From Kordiimonas aestuarii (GTDB taxonomy: Bacteria; Pseudomonadota; Alphaproteobacteria; Sphingomonadales; Kordiimonadaceae), in NCBI RefSeq assembly GCF_025574465.1, contig NZ_JAOBPP010000018.1, positions 231,473 through 295,472 of the forward strand: DNA of 64,000 bases, read 5' to 3'. The notes below the pieces were generated by a model that saw nothing but the letters and a program-made list of their open reading frames with translations, did not search any database and was not told the origin of the DNA. Shown here in pieces: positions 6,602 through 14,440 of the stretch. The position numbers and the translations under genes were made by a program. Every line of letters starts with the position of its first letter. The stretch's first letter is position 1.

Positions 6602-8266
6602 TTGTCAAAAACACAAATAACAGGTGGGCAGGCGCTGATTGACGCGCTGCTGGCAAATGGCAGCGAGATTGCCTTTGGTGTGCCAGGTGAAAGTTACCTC
6701 GCCGCGCTTGACGCCATTCACGATGCGGAAGACCGGCTGAAGTTCATTACGTGCCGCCACGAAGCGGGGGCCGCCAACATGGCGGAAGCCTACGGCAAGA
6801 TGACCGGTAAACCGGGTATCTGCTTTGTCACCCGCGGGCCTGGGGCAACACATGCTTCCATTGGCCTGCACACCGCGTTTCAGGACAGCACGCCGATGAT
6901 CATGTTCATCGGGCAGGTGGCGGCTGATCAGGTGGAGCGCGAGGCGTTTCAGGAAATCGACTATCGGCGTTTCCTATCGGAAGTGACCAAATGGACCGCC
7001 GAGATCAACGATGCGTCACGCATCAGCGAATATGTCGGCCGTGCCTACCGTGTCGCCACATCAGGACGCCCCGGCCCCGTGGCGCTTGCGCTGCCGGAAG
7101 ATATGCTGCGTCAGTTGTGTGACCCGCAGGAGCAGATCGCCTATAAACCCGCAATCGCGCATCCGGGTGCAGATGACATGGCTGAACTCAAACGCTTGCT
7201 GGAAGGAGCCGAACGCCCCTTGGTGATGCTAGGCGGTAGCGGCTGGACCAAGGAAACCGCCGCACAGGCGCAAGTGTTTGCCGAGAACAACAACCTGCCC
7301 GTGACGGTATCCTTTCGCTGCCAGGACCGGTTTGATAACAACCACCCGAACTATATCGGTGACATGGGCATCGGCGCAAACCCGGCACTGGTGAAACGCA
7401 TGCAGGACGCAGATGTGCTCTTGGTGCTTGGCCCCCGACTGGGTGAGATGACCACCGGCGGTTATGAACGGCTATCTGTTCCGGTACCGAAACAAAAACT
7501 TATTCACATGCATCAGGGCGCGGAAGAGCTCGGCCGGGTGTACCACCCGACGCTTGCCATCAATGCAGGCCCGAAAACCATCGCGCCACTACTTGCCAGC
7601 ATGAAACTGACAGGCAGCGACAAGTGGGCAGAAGGCACCAAAGAGGCCCGGGCCGCGTTTGAGGCGTGGACCACCCCGACCGATAACCCGGGCGACGTGA
7701 AGCTGGCTGCACTTTATAAACACATGCGGGAACGGTTGCCCGCGGACAGCATCTTCTGTAACGGCGCGGGTAATTATGCCGCATGGCTACACCGTTTTTA
7801 CCGCTACCGCGATTTCCCGACCCAGCTTGCGCCCACGTCAGGCGCCATGGGCTACGGCGTACCGGCGGCCATTGCCGCCAAGATTGTCAACCCGGAGAAG
7901 ACCGTCGTGGCCTGCGCGGGCGACGGCTGTTTCATGATGAGCGCGATGGAGTTGGCGACCGCAGCACGTTATGGTGCAAATGTCATTTTCCTCGTGTTCA
8001 ATAACGGCATGTATGGCACCATCCGTATGCATCAGGAACGCGACTATCCGGCGCGGGTATCGGCGACCGACCTCACAAACCCGGACTTTGTCAAACTGGC
8101 GGAAAGCTTTGGTGCTTTTGCGGCCCGCGTCGAGAACACCGACGCCTTTGCGCCAGCCCTGATGGCAGCGCTGGAGAGCGGGCGGCCCGCCCTCATCGAG
8201 ATCATGGTAGACCCGGAAGCTATCGGCCCCACGGCCACGCTATCGGGTCTCAGAACTAAAAAATAA
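6602..8266 (+). CDS. Thiamine-diphosphate-dependent enzyme, acetolactate-synthase-like, in the lysine operon
   Basis: The product is about 554 residues with the three-domain ThDP fold. The N-terminal PYR domain contains the cofactor-activating Glu in CRHEAGAANMAEAYG. A central domain follows, then a C-terminal PP domain with the GDGCF...NN cofactor motif (GDGCFMMSAMELATAARYGA to FNNGMYG). The start is probably TTG 6602, placed well behind TAAGGTGA; GTG 6593 is the alternative. No acetolactate synthase small-subunit gene is next to it. Its position between saccharopine dehydrogenase and aminoadipate-semialdehyde dehydrogenase argues against branched-chain synthesis and for a 2-oxo acid related to lysine breakdown, possibly 2-oxoadipate. 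The true substrate is unknown. Confidence 0.85.
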   Translation: MSKTQITGGQALIDALLANGSEIAFGVPGESYLAALDAIHDAEDRLKFITCRHEAGAANMAEAYGKMTGKPGICFVTRGPGATHASIGLHTAFQDSTPMIMFIGQVAADQVEREAFQEIDYRRFLSEVTKWTAEINDASRISEYVGRAYRVATSGRPGPVALALPEDMLRQLCDPQEQIAYKPAIAHPGADDMAELKRLLEGAERPLVMLGGSGWTKETAAQAQVFAENNNLPVTVSFRCQDRFDNNHPNYIGDMGIGANPALVKRMQDADVLLVLGPRLGEMTTGGYERLSVPVPKQKLIHMHQGAEELGRVYHPTLAINAGPKTIAPLLASMKLTGSDKWAEGTKEARAAFEAWTTPTDNPGDVKLAALYKHMRERLPADSIFCNGAGNYAAWLHRFYRYRDFPTQLAPTSGAMGYGVPAAIAAKIVNPEKTVVACAGDGCFMMSAMELATAARYGANVIFLVFNNGMYGTIRMHQERDYPARVSATDLTNPDFVKLAESFGAFAARVENTDAFAPALMAALESGRPALIEIMVDPEAIGPTATLSGLRTKK

Positions 8267-8301
8267 ACAGACACTCACACGAACACCCAAGGAGAGTACT
8301 G

Positions 8302-9813
8302 ATGCAGGCACGTGTTGCTGACATCCTGAACGAGTTGGACATCAAGCCAAGCGCTTTTGAAAATGGCGACCTCGAGGTTTATTCGCCAATCAACGGCGGC
8401 CTGATGGGCAAAGTAAAAATGGACACGGCTGAAACCGTAGACGCCAAAATCGCCAAGGCGGCTGAGGCCTTCAAGAAATGGCGCACCGTACCAGCCCCGC
8501 GCCGGGGTGAGCTTGTGCGCCTGCTGGGTGAGGAGCTGAGGAAATACAAGGACCCGCTGGGTGCCCTCGTCTCCGCTGAATGCGGCAAGATCTACGAAGA
8601 AGGCAAAGGCGAAGTACAGGAGATGATCGACATCTGCGACTTCGGCGTTGGCGTTTCCCGCCAGCTTTACGGCCTGACCATCGCAAGCGAACGCCCCGGC
8701 CACCACATGCGGGAATACTGGCAGCCGCTTGGCCCCGTGGGTATTATCTCCGCCTTCAACTTCCCTGTGGCCGTATGGGCGTGGAACTCCGCACTCGCAC
8801 TGGCGTGCGGTGACCCGATCATCTGGAAACCGTCGGAGAAAACCCCAATGACCGCGCTCGCGTGCCAGAAAATCCTTGAGCGCGCGATCGAGAAATTTGG
8901 CGACGATGCACCGGAAGGCCTGTCCTCCGTCATCATCGGCATGCGCGACATTGGCGAACGCATGGTCGACGACAAGCGTGTCCCGCTGATCTCTGCCACG
9001 GGTTCCACGCGCATGGGCCGCCAGGTTGGCCCGCGCGTTGCCGAGCGCTTCGGCAAGTGCATCCTTGAGCTTGGCGGCAACAACGCCATTATTGTGGCCC
9101 CAAGCGCAGACCTTGAGATGGCGATCCCGGGCATCGTGTTCGGATCCGTGGGTACTGCCGGCCAGCGCTGCACATCGACCCGCCGCCTGATTGTGCATGA
9201 AGACGTGTATGACACGCTGGTGCCGCAACTCAAGAAAGCATATTCCAGCATCCGTATTGGGGACCCGCTCAAGTCCGGTACGCTTGTTGGCCCCCTGATC
9301 GACGAAGCCTCGTTCAAGAACATGGAAAAAACGCTTGAAGCCGCGCGCGGTGAAGGGGCGACCATCACCGGTGGTGGACGCGCGCTGGCGGACGACTATC
9401 CAGGTGCTTATTATGTGAACCCGGCGATTGTGGAACTGGACAGCCAAACGGAAAGCATGCGCGAAGAAACCTTCGCGCCGATCCTCTATATCGTGAAATA
9501 CAAAAACCTCGATGACGCCATTGCGATGCAGAACGGCGTACCGCAGGGCCTCTCAAGCGCGATATTCACCACGGATGTGCGCGAGGCGGAAACCTTTATC
9601 TCCGCCACGGGCTCCGACTGCGGCATCGCCAATGTGAACATCGGTACATCCGGTGCCGAGATCGGCGGCGCGTTTGGCGGCGAGAAAGAAACCGGCGGCG
9701 GCCGCGAAAGTGGATCTGACGCATGGCGTGCTTACATGCGCCGCCAGACATCTACCGTCAACTACAGCCGCGAACTGCCCCTCGCACAAGGTATCAAATT
9801 TGACCTCGGCTAA
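8302..9813 (+). CDS. 2-Aminoadipate 6-semialdehyde dehydrogenase, ALDH7 family
   Basis: The 503-residue protein is a full-length aldehyde dehydrogenase of the ALDH7A1/antiquitin type. Visible motifs are the NAD-binding segment (GPVGIISAFNFPVAVWAW), the general-base Glu in LELGGNNA and the nucleophile Cys in GTAGQRCTSTRR. The C-terminus (GETG-like GGGRESGSDAWRAYMRR) is also family-typical. It would oxidise aminoadipate semialdehyde to 2-aminoadipate, completing the saccharopine route. AAGGAG lies 8 bp before the ATG at 8302. It is the last gene of the operon and a rho-independent terminator follows. Confidence 0.92.
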   Translation: MQARVADILNELDIKPSAFENGDLEVYSPINGGLMGKVKMDTAETVDAKIAKAAEAFKKWRTVPAPRRGELVRLLGEELRKYKDPLGALVSAECGKIYEEGKGEVQEMIDICDFGVGVSRQLYGLTIASERPGHHMREYWQPLGPVGIISAFNFPVAVWAWNSALALACGDPIIWKPSEKTPMTALACQKILERAIEKFGDDAPEGLSSVIIGMRDIGERMVDDKRVPLISATGSTRMGRQVGPRVAERFGKCILELGGNNAIIVAPSADLEMAIPGIVFGSVGTAGQRCTSTRRLIVHEDVYDTLVPQLKKAYSSIRIGDPLKSGTLVGPLIDEASFKNMEKTLEAARGEGATITGGGRALADDYPGAYYVNPAIVELDSQTESMREETFAPILYIVKYKNLDDAIAMQNGVPQGLSSAIFTTDVREAETFISATGSDCGIANVNIGTSGAEIGGAFGGEKETGGGRESGSDAWRAYMRRQTSTVNYSRELPLAQGIKFDLG

Positions 9814-9870
9814 GGCCTGGGCAAAGAATCAGGACAGCCTGATACAACAACGATAGCCTTAAGAAAACTC

Positions 9871-9903
9871 AGGGCGGTTCCTTGCGGGGCCGCCCTTTTT
9901 CTT
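9871..9903 (+). terminator. Rho-independent terminator of the lysine operon
   Basis: AGGGCGG (9871-9877) pairs with CCGCCCT (9890-9896) around a 12-nt loop, followed by TTTTTCTTT. It ends the plus-strand operon 58 bp after the dehydrogenase stop. Confidence 0.85.
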
Positions 9904-10058
9904 TGAGAATTTAGCCCACCAAACTTTTAAACTTTTCCTCAAATGCCCGGCTGTTCGTAATAATCCCGCAAGGCTTGCCGGGTATAGTGACTATTCAGGC
10001 AAAATACCTATCCAGACATCAGGCATTATCAGGACCAATTGCATTCAAGAGGACAGGA

Positions 10059-10355
10059 ATGCCCAGTCGTTATGATGTGACCGCCGTGTGCAAAACCGAA
10101 GGCCGTAATGCGTTTGAAACCGTCACCCATTTGTGCGGCAAATCGTATGATGGCTCGATCTGGAAAATACCGCTTGAGGATGCTGTTGAGGGCGTACGCT
10201 GCGGGCGCTTCGAATTTCTGGTCACGGGCCAGGAGGGCAGCAAGTTGGCCCTACGCATCGCCCGCAGCCCCTACGGCAACTATTACCTCAAGACAGACAA
10301 AGACCGCGGCGAACCAAGACTACTTTTGAGCCTGCCGCCCCCCCATGGATACTAG
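10059..10355 (+). CDS. DUF3892-like small protein
   Basis: The 98-residue protein starts at ATG 10059 behind AGAGGACAGG. The pattern (YDVTAVCKTEGRNAFETVTHL, a central Gly-Trp/Lys strand, IARSPYGNYYLKTDKD near the end) resembles the small DUF3892 family of unknown function. No signal peptide or membrane segment is seen. It is monocistronic between two terminators. The family match rests on pattern memory and is moderate. The frame extends up to 9975 but without any ribosome-binding site. Confidence 0.7.
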   Translation: MPSRYDVTAVCKTEGRNAFETVTHLCGKSYDGSIWKIPLEDAVEGVRCGRFEFLVTGQEGSKLALRIARSPYGNYYLKTDKDRGEPRLLLSLPPPHGY

Positions 10356-10374
10356 GCGCGCCTTGAGGCAAAGA

Positions 10375-10414
10375 AAAACCCCCTAAGGCACGACCTTAAG
10401 GGGTTTTGTTTTTT
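10375..10414. terminator. Bidirectional terminator between DUF3892 gene and rpsU
   Basis: AAAACCCC-C-TAAGG pairs with CCTTAAGGGGTTTT with one mismatch across a 5-nt loop. A-rich and T-rich flanks lie on the two sides, so it can end both convergent transcripts. Confidence 0.85.
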
Positions 10415-10436
10415 TGCGTATCTGTCAAAGGACGAC

Positions 10437-10655
10437 TTAACGACCTTTTACTACCAGACCATCGCGCTCCAGGCGCTTGCGCTCAAGCTTGCGAGCACGG
10501 CGAACGGCTGCAGCCTGTTCACGAGCCTTCTTTTCAGATGGCTTCTCGTAGAACCGACGCATTTTCATTTCGCGGTACACGCCTTCGCGCTGAAGTTTCT
10601 TTTTCAGCGCACGAAGAGCCTGGTCCACATTATTATCCCGAACGGTAACCTCCAT
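10437..10655 (-). CDS. rpsU: 30S ribosomal protein S21
   Basis: This 72-residue, very basic protein begins [20 protein letters not shown] and contains [18 protein letters not shown], the S21 signature. It binds the 30S platform and helps initiation. GGAAGGTG precedes the ATG on the minus strand. The gene stands alone between its own promoter and a shared terminator, not in the rpsU-dnaG-rpoD operon of enteric bacteria. Confidence 0.97.
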   Translation of the reverse strand: MEVTVRDNNVDQALRALKKKLQREGVYREMKMRRFYEKPSEKKAREQAAAVRRARKLERKRLERDGLVVKGR

Positions 10656-10951
10656 GGGTTACACCTTCCTTTCTAAAGCCAAAATTTATAGTGCGGGACA
10701 TCGGGGTCGCACCATAGGGCAACAGGCCTATAGCAGAGCGCCCCCCGGCGCACAAGTCATTTTCACACAACAAACCGTTGCGGCCCAACGCTTCGCGCCG
10801 CATTTGGTTTGGAACATTGCAAAAAGCATAACACAGACGGCGGGTAAAAACCAGCTTGCGGCAACATGCCCCTCGCCCAAGCCTGGTTTCCGTGATAGGG
10901 ATTCGGCTAAGATGAAAGCGGCACCAAGCTGTGCTATGATGGTCAAAACGG
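10656..10951. other. 296-bp divergent gap between rpsU and the COQ9-family gene
   Basis: It holds the rpsU promoter at 10727-10755. No RNA gene, further hairpin with a T-run or small reading frame with family resemblance was recognised in the rest. Confidence 0.6.
10727..10755 (-). promoter_or_regulatory. Predicted vegetative promoter of rpsU
   Basis: On the minus strand TTGTGC is followed after exactly 17 bp by TATAGG, a common alphaproteobacterial housekeeping form. It lies about 70 bp upstream of the rpsU start codon. Confidence 0.6.
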
Positions 10952-11614
10952 ATGAAGATGATGAAGAACGACAAGACACCGCTTGAACTTCGTGAACCGC
11001 TTCTGGATGCCATGCTTGACCATGTGCCCTTTGACGGCTGGAGCGACAAGGCCTTATGCCACGCCGCTGAAGACATCGGCGTCAGCTCAGAGATGGCAGA
11101 ACTGGCCTTTCCCGGCGGCGCAATGGAAGCGCTTGAAGCCCATCTGGTGCTGGCCGACAAAAAAATGGCGACTGCGCTCGCCGCCCTTGACCTTATGAAC
11201 ATGCGCATTCGCGACCGCATTACCGTCGCTGTACGCACGCGGTTTGAGCAGGCCACCACACACCGCGAAGCCGTTAAACGTGGTGTCGCTGTCCATGCAT
11301 TGCCACAAAACATAGCTAAAGGCGCGAAAGCTGGCTGGCGCACGTGCGATGTTATCTGGCGCGCCTGTGGCGATACATCGACGGATCATAACTGGTACAC
11401 CAAACGTGCGTCATTGCTCGCGGTCTACAGTTCAACCTTGCTTTTCTGGCTGAACGACGAATCCGAGGGCTTTGAAGACACATGGGCTTTCCTCGACCGG
11501 CGCATTGAGAATGTCATGCAGTTCGAAAAAGCCAAGTTCAGGGCGCGCGAAGCCTGTGCGAACGCGCCGTCACTCAGCCGCTTCCTCGGCCGGTTGCGCT
11601 ACCCACACACCTGA
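10952..11614 (+). CDS. COQ9-family protein (ubiquinone biosynthesis accessory)
   Basis: The 220-residue protein matches COQ9 in its C-terminal half: DVIWRACGDTSTDHNWYTKRASLLAVYSST, then a helical tail beginning FLDRRIENVMQFEKAK. The N-terminal half has the TetR-like helical pattern (FDGWSDKALCHAAEDIGVS). In eukaryotes and alphaproteobacteria COQ9 binds isoprenoid lipid and assists ubiquinone hydroxylation. Several nearby ATGs (10952, 10958, 10961) make the exact start uncertain. It is followed after 4 bp by xerC, so the two may be cotranscribed. Confidence 0.88.
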   Translation: MKMMKNDKTPLELREPLLDAMLDHVPFDGWSDKALCHAAEDIGVSSEMAELAFPGGAMEALEAHLVLADKKMATALAALDLMNMRIRDRITVAVRTRFEQATTHREAVKRGVAVHALPQNIAKGAKAGWRTCDVIWRACGDTSTDHNWYTKRASLLAVYSSTLLFWLNDESEGFEDTWAFLDRRIENVMQFEKAKFRAREACANAPSLSRFLGRLRYPHT

Positions 11615-11618
11615 GCCC

Positions 11619-12575
11619 ATGAAAATAAACGCACTCGACACCGAAACCCTGCTCATCGGCCTTGACGGCGACGCGGCGGCGCTTGTGATGCGCTGGCGCC
11701 GGTATCTCGAAAGCGAAAGGCGGGTTTCCGCCCACACACTGGACGGCTACAGCCGCGATTTCGCAGGCTTTATCGGTTTTATCGCTGGCCATACGGGCGA
11801 CACCATCAGCCCCCGCACATTTGCCCGCCTGAGTGTGCGGGACTTTCGTGCTTTCCTTGCCAGCAAGCGTGGGTCGGGTGTCGGCGCACGGTCCACCGCC
11901 CGGGCGCTTTCCACCGTTCGCAACTTCTACCGCTTCCTCGCGCGCAACGAAGGCATTGAGAATGACGCCATCAAAGCCATTCAGGGACCAAAGCTGCCAC
12001 ATCGCGTGCCACGCCCTTTAACGGAAGAAGGCGCGCGCACGGTGATGGAAAGCATCGGTGACCTCGCGGAGGAGGACTGGATTGCCGCGCGTGACACCGC
12101 CGTGATCGCGCTGCTTTACGGCTGCGGCCTCCGGATAGCGGAAGCCCTGTCGATGAACGTTGGTGACGTCCCTTCCGGCGATACCATGCGTATCACCGGC
12201 AAACGCGGCAAGGAACGCGTGGTACCCGTATTACCCGCGGTGCGTGACACCATTGGACTGTACAGAAAATTATGCCCCTTTGCCCTGGGCAATTCGGACG
12301 ATGCCCTGTTCGTGGGCAAACGTGGCGGGCGGTTGAGCCCACGCGCGGTGCAGCTGGCGATGCAGAAGGTCCGCGCCGTCCTCGGCCTGCCGGAAAGCGC
12401 GACCCCCCATGCCCTGCGTCACAGTTTTGCCACCCACCTCCTGTCGCGCGGCGGCGACCTGCGCACTATTCAGGAACTCTTGGGCCACGCGGACCTCAAG
12501 GCCACACAGGTTTACACAGAAGTCGATAGCGCGCGTCTGCTTGATGTGTATGATAAGGCCTTCCGCCGGGCATGA
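11619..12575 (+). CDS. xerC: Tyrosine recombinase XerC
   Basis: The 318-residue protein has an N-terminal core-binding SAM-like domain (SAHTLDGYSRDFAGFIGFI) and a C-terminal catalytic domain. The catalytic set is visible: Arg in YGCGLRIAEAL, Lys in GKRGKERVVPV, HxxR in HALRHSFATHLL, His in LLGHADL and the nucleophile Tyr in QVYTEVDS. Length and the chromosomal, non-mobile setting fit XerC, which with XerD resolves chromosome dimers at dif. No integrase-type attachment sites or tRNA are nearby, which argues against a phage integrase. The start is ATG 11619. Confidence 0.9.
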   Translation: MKINALDTETLLIGLDGDAAALVMRWRRYLESERRVSAHTLDGYSRDFAGFIGFIAGHTGDTISPRTFARLSVRDFRAFLASKRGSGVGARSTARALSTVRNFYRFLARNEGIENDAIKAIQGPKLPHRVPRPLTEEGARTVMESIGDLAEEDWIAARDTAVIALLYGCGLRIAEALSMNVGDVPSGDTMRITGKRGKERVVPVLPAVRDTIGLYRKLCPFALGNSDDALFVGKRGGRLSPRAVQLAMQKVRAVLGLPESATPHALRHSFATHLLSRGGDLRTIQELLGHADLKATQVYTEVDSARLLDVYDKAFRRA

Positions 12576-12620
12576 CCCCACGGCGGCAACCAATACCAAG
12601 ACTGAAAGGGAGAATTCCAC

Positions 12621-12941
12621 GTGTCACTGCCGCCAGAAACCCCAAATATTGATCGTTTCCGCGGCTGGGCTCTGACCGCACTTTATGGTGCCATGACCCT
12701 TTTCAGCCTGATGCTGGTGCTTGCGGCTTATTTGATCTACCCGTCCTATCAGGGTGACGCCGTGATGGTGATGGGCACCGGCCTGATCAGTCTCGCGACC
12801 GCGATTTTCAGCCTGCGCGCGACGCTGGCATTTATCAGTGCAATGCGCTCAAATGCGGGCGACCCCGGCGTTGCTTTCATGCCATTCATTTTCATGACCC
12901 TGACCATACTGGCTTCAAGCCAGGTCTTTGGCGGTATGTAA
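12621..12941 (+). CDS. Small membrane protein of unknown function
   Basis: The 106-residue product starts with GTG 12621 behind GGGAGAA. It has three hydrophobic stretches, about 17-38 (ALTALYGAMTLFSLMLVLAAY), 48-70 and 85-100, so it is probably a three-span inner-membrane protein. I do not recognise a family. It follows xerC by 45 bp on the same strand and converges, with 3 bp between, on the pseudo-receiver gene. Confidence 0.7.
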   Translation: MSLPPETPNIDRFRGWALTALYGAMTLFSLMLVLAAYLIYPSYQGDAVMVMGTGLISLATAIFSLRATLAFISAMRSNAGDPGVAFMPFIFMTLTILASSQVFGGM

Positions 12942-12944
12942 GCG

Positions 12945-13478
12945 CTACCAGGCCTGGACCAAAGCGAGCTGATCCGCGCGACGACTGGCGCCCGCGTGCC
13001 GCCCCAATGAACGCCGCTCCGTACCGTGATATACATTCATTGCTTCCCGCCGCCTGCACGGGCCTATATAGGCGCCTGCGCGCACAAAAGGCTTGGGGTG
13101 CGCCGCGATATATTTCAGTCGGCTATACAGTTGCCTGGCTGTAAGTGGCAGCTCTAGAATCTCATTCACGCCACCATCACGCGCGCCATAAACTTTATCG
13201 GCGCTCGGCTGTGGCATGATCATGACGATTGCAGCTTCGGCCATTGGGCCATCGCACATTCGGATGAATTTGGCAAAGTCGTCACCGCCGTTTACCCCCA
13301 GGTCATAGTCGATAAAAAAATGTGTAAACGTGAACTCGCTCATCCGGTGCTCAGCGTCCTCAGGGGTGGATACAAGCTGTACCGTGCCTGCACCAAATTC
13401 CTTCAGATAATGCCAGAGAGTTTCACCTAGCTGCTTGTTCGACAAAGCCACCAGCGCATGCATAGCGCTGTAATTCAT
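12945..13478 (-). CDS. Receiver-like protein with degenerate active site (copy A)
   Basis: The 177-residue product has a CheY-like fold with D57 in FFIDYDLG at the phospho-acceptor position. The usual acidic pair near the N-terminus is replaced by ALSN (LVALSNKQLGETLWHYL), and the conserved Lys of the KP motif is replaced by Leu in ILELPLTARQL. After the receiver domain comes PKPFVRAGAYIGPCRRRE, a tail seen in some alphaproteobacterial single-domain regulators. It is a close paralogue of the protein encoded at 13719-14249. No kinase gene is adjacent. It may work as a protein-protein switch rather than a conventional phosphorylated regulator. Confidence 0.8.
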   Translation of the reverse strand: MNYSAMHALVALSNKQLGETLWHYLKEFGAGTVQLVSTPEDAEHRMSEFTFTHFFIDYDLGVNGGDDFAKFIRMCDGPMAEAAIVMIMPQPSADKVYGARDGGVNEILELPLTARQLYSRLKYIAAHPKPFVRAGAYIGPCRRREAMNVYHGTERRSLGRHAGASRRADQLALVQAW

Positions 13479-13718
13479 GCCGATCTATGTCGTCAAAATA
13501 GTCCCCCTGAGCACGCGAATGCGCGGCGCTGAATACTCTGTAACGCGGCCCCCGCCGCTTCATATCCGCCGATGTCCGATTAGTATTTTTTTCTTATTAC
13601 GTCAAAAGCTTATTTAGGAAAAATATCATGAAACCCGTTACATAAACCATAGATAGCCGTAACACCACTCACGGCATTGCTGCGCAGAATTCAACAATTG
13701 TAGAATTTATTTCCAAAA

Positions 13719-14249
13719 TTATGACGCGCGACGCATGCGACGTGGATCGCTATCATCCTTTTTGCGTCGCTCGACGCCATGGTGGATTTTCACCACCTCA
13801 CGCCTTCGGCAGGGACCGATATAGGAAGTGGCGCGGATGAATGGCTTGGGGTTGCCTACCATATGGTTCATGCGGGCATGCAACAATTTGGCGGTCAGTG
13901 GCAGACCGAGGATTTCATGGGCGCCAGCATCCCGTGCCGCCCAGACCTTTTCCCGATCCGGGTTTGGAATGACCATCACCACAAAGGCTTCGGACATAGG
14001 ACCATCAACCATGCGAATGAATTTAATGAAATCCACACCGCCGAAATCCGGCAGTTCATAGTCAACAAAAAACAGGGAGAAACGCGCGCTTTCCATGCGG
14101 ACAACTGCGTCGCGGGCGCTTGTTACCAAGCGGCCTCCACCAATCCCTTGTTCACGCAGGAAGTGCCAGATGGTGCGACCAAGCTGCGCGTTCGATAGCG
14201 CAACCATCGCATTAAGTGAGCCATAATCAATTTTTCTACGTTGCATCAA
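13719..14249 (-). CDS. Receiver-like protein with degenerate active site (copy B)
   Basis: This 176-residue paralogue of the 12945-13478 product shares the LNAMVALSNAQLGRTIWHFL motif where the acidic pocket should be. It has D63 in FFVDYELP, an LGLPLTAKLL segment lacking the usual KP lysine, and the tail PKPFIRATSYIGPCRRRE. The C-terminus is strongly basic (GVERRKKDDSDPRRMRR). Two adjacent Mets make the start 14249 or 14246. The 240-bp gap before copy A is AT-rich near 13580-13640, so each copy probably has its own promoter. Tandem duplication is the simplest origin. Confidence 0.8.
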   Translation of the reverse strand: MMQRRKIDYGSLNAMVALSNAQLGRTIWHFLREQGIGGGRLVTSARDAVVRMESARFSLFFVDYELPDFGGVDFIKFIRMVDGPMSEAFVVMVIPNPDREKVWAARDAGAHEILGLPLTAKLLHARMNHMVGNPKPFIRATSYIGPCRRREVVKIHHGVERRKKDDSDPRRMRRAS

Positions 14250-14382
14250 CTGTTCCCCAACAGCAGCTAAGCTACGCCTGATGCCGGTCCGCTATGTGCC
14301 TGAACGGGCCAATTTTAGCTAAATTAATAATAGCCTGTAAATAAAACGTCTGCGGCAACGAGTCAAAAAACATCTAAAATTT

Positions 14383-14416
14383 TAAATAAAAACCCCGACC
14401 AAATAAGCCGGGGTTC
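14383..14416 (-). terminator. Rho-independent terminator after lpd
   Basis: On the minus strand AACCCCG pairs with CGGGGTT (plus positions 14409-14415 and 14391-14397), followed by TTTTTATTT. It ends the mdh-suc-lpd transcript. Confidence 0.85.
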
Positions 14417-14440
14417 TTCACTTAACACTTATTGTAAAAC

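Noticed and set aside
8275..9447. 390-codon minus-strand frame opposite the ALDH7 gene
   Set aside because: No domain; the dehydrogenase on the plus strand is full length with a good ribosome-binding site and terminator.
11619..12575. Tyrosine recombinase as a phage or island integrase
   Set aside because: Length, motif set and housekeeping context fit XerC; no tRNA, attachment repeats or mobile genes adjoin it.
13577..13605. Promoter for pseudo-receiver copy A (TTGACG-N17-TAATCG, minus strand)
   Set aside because: The -35 and spacing are good but the -10 matches poorly, so it was not listed as a feature.
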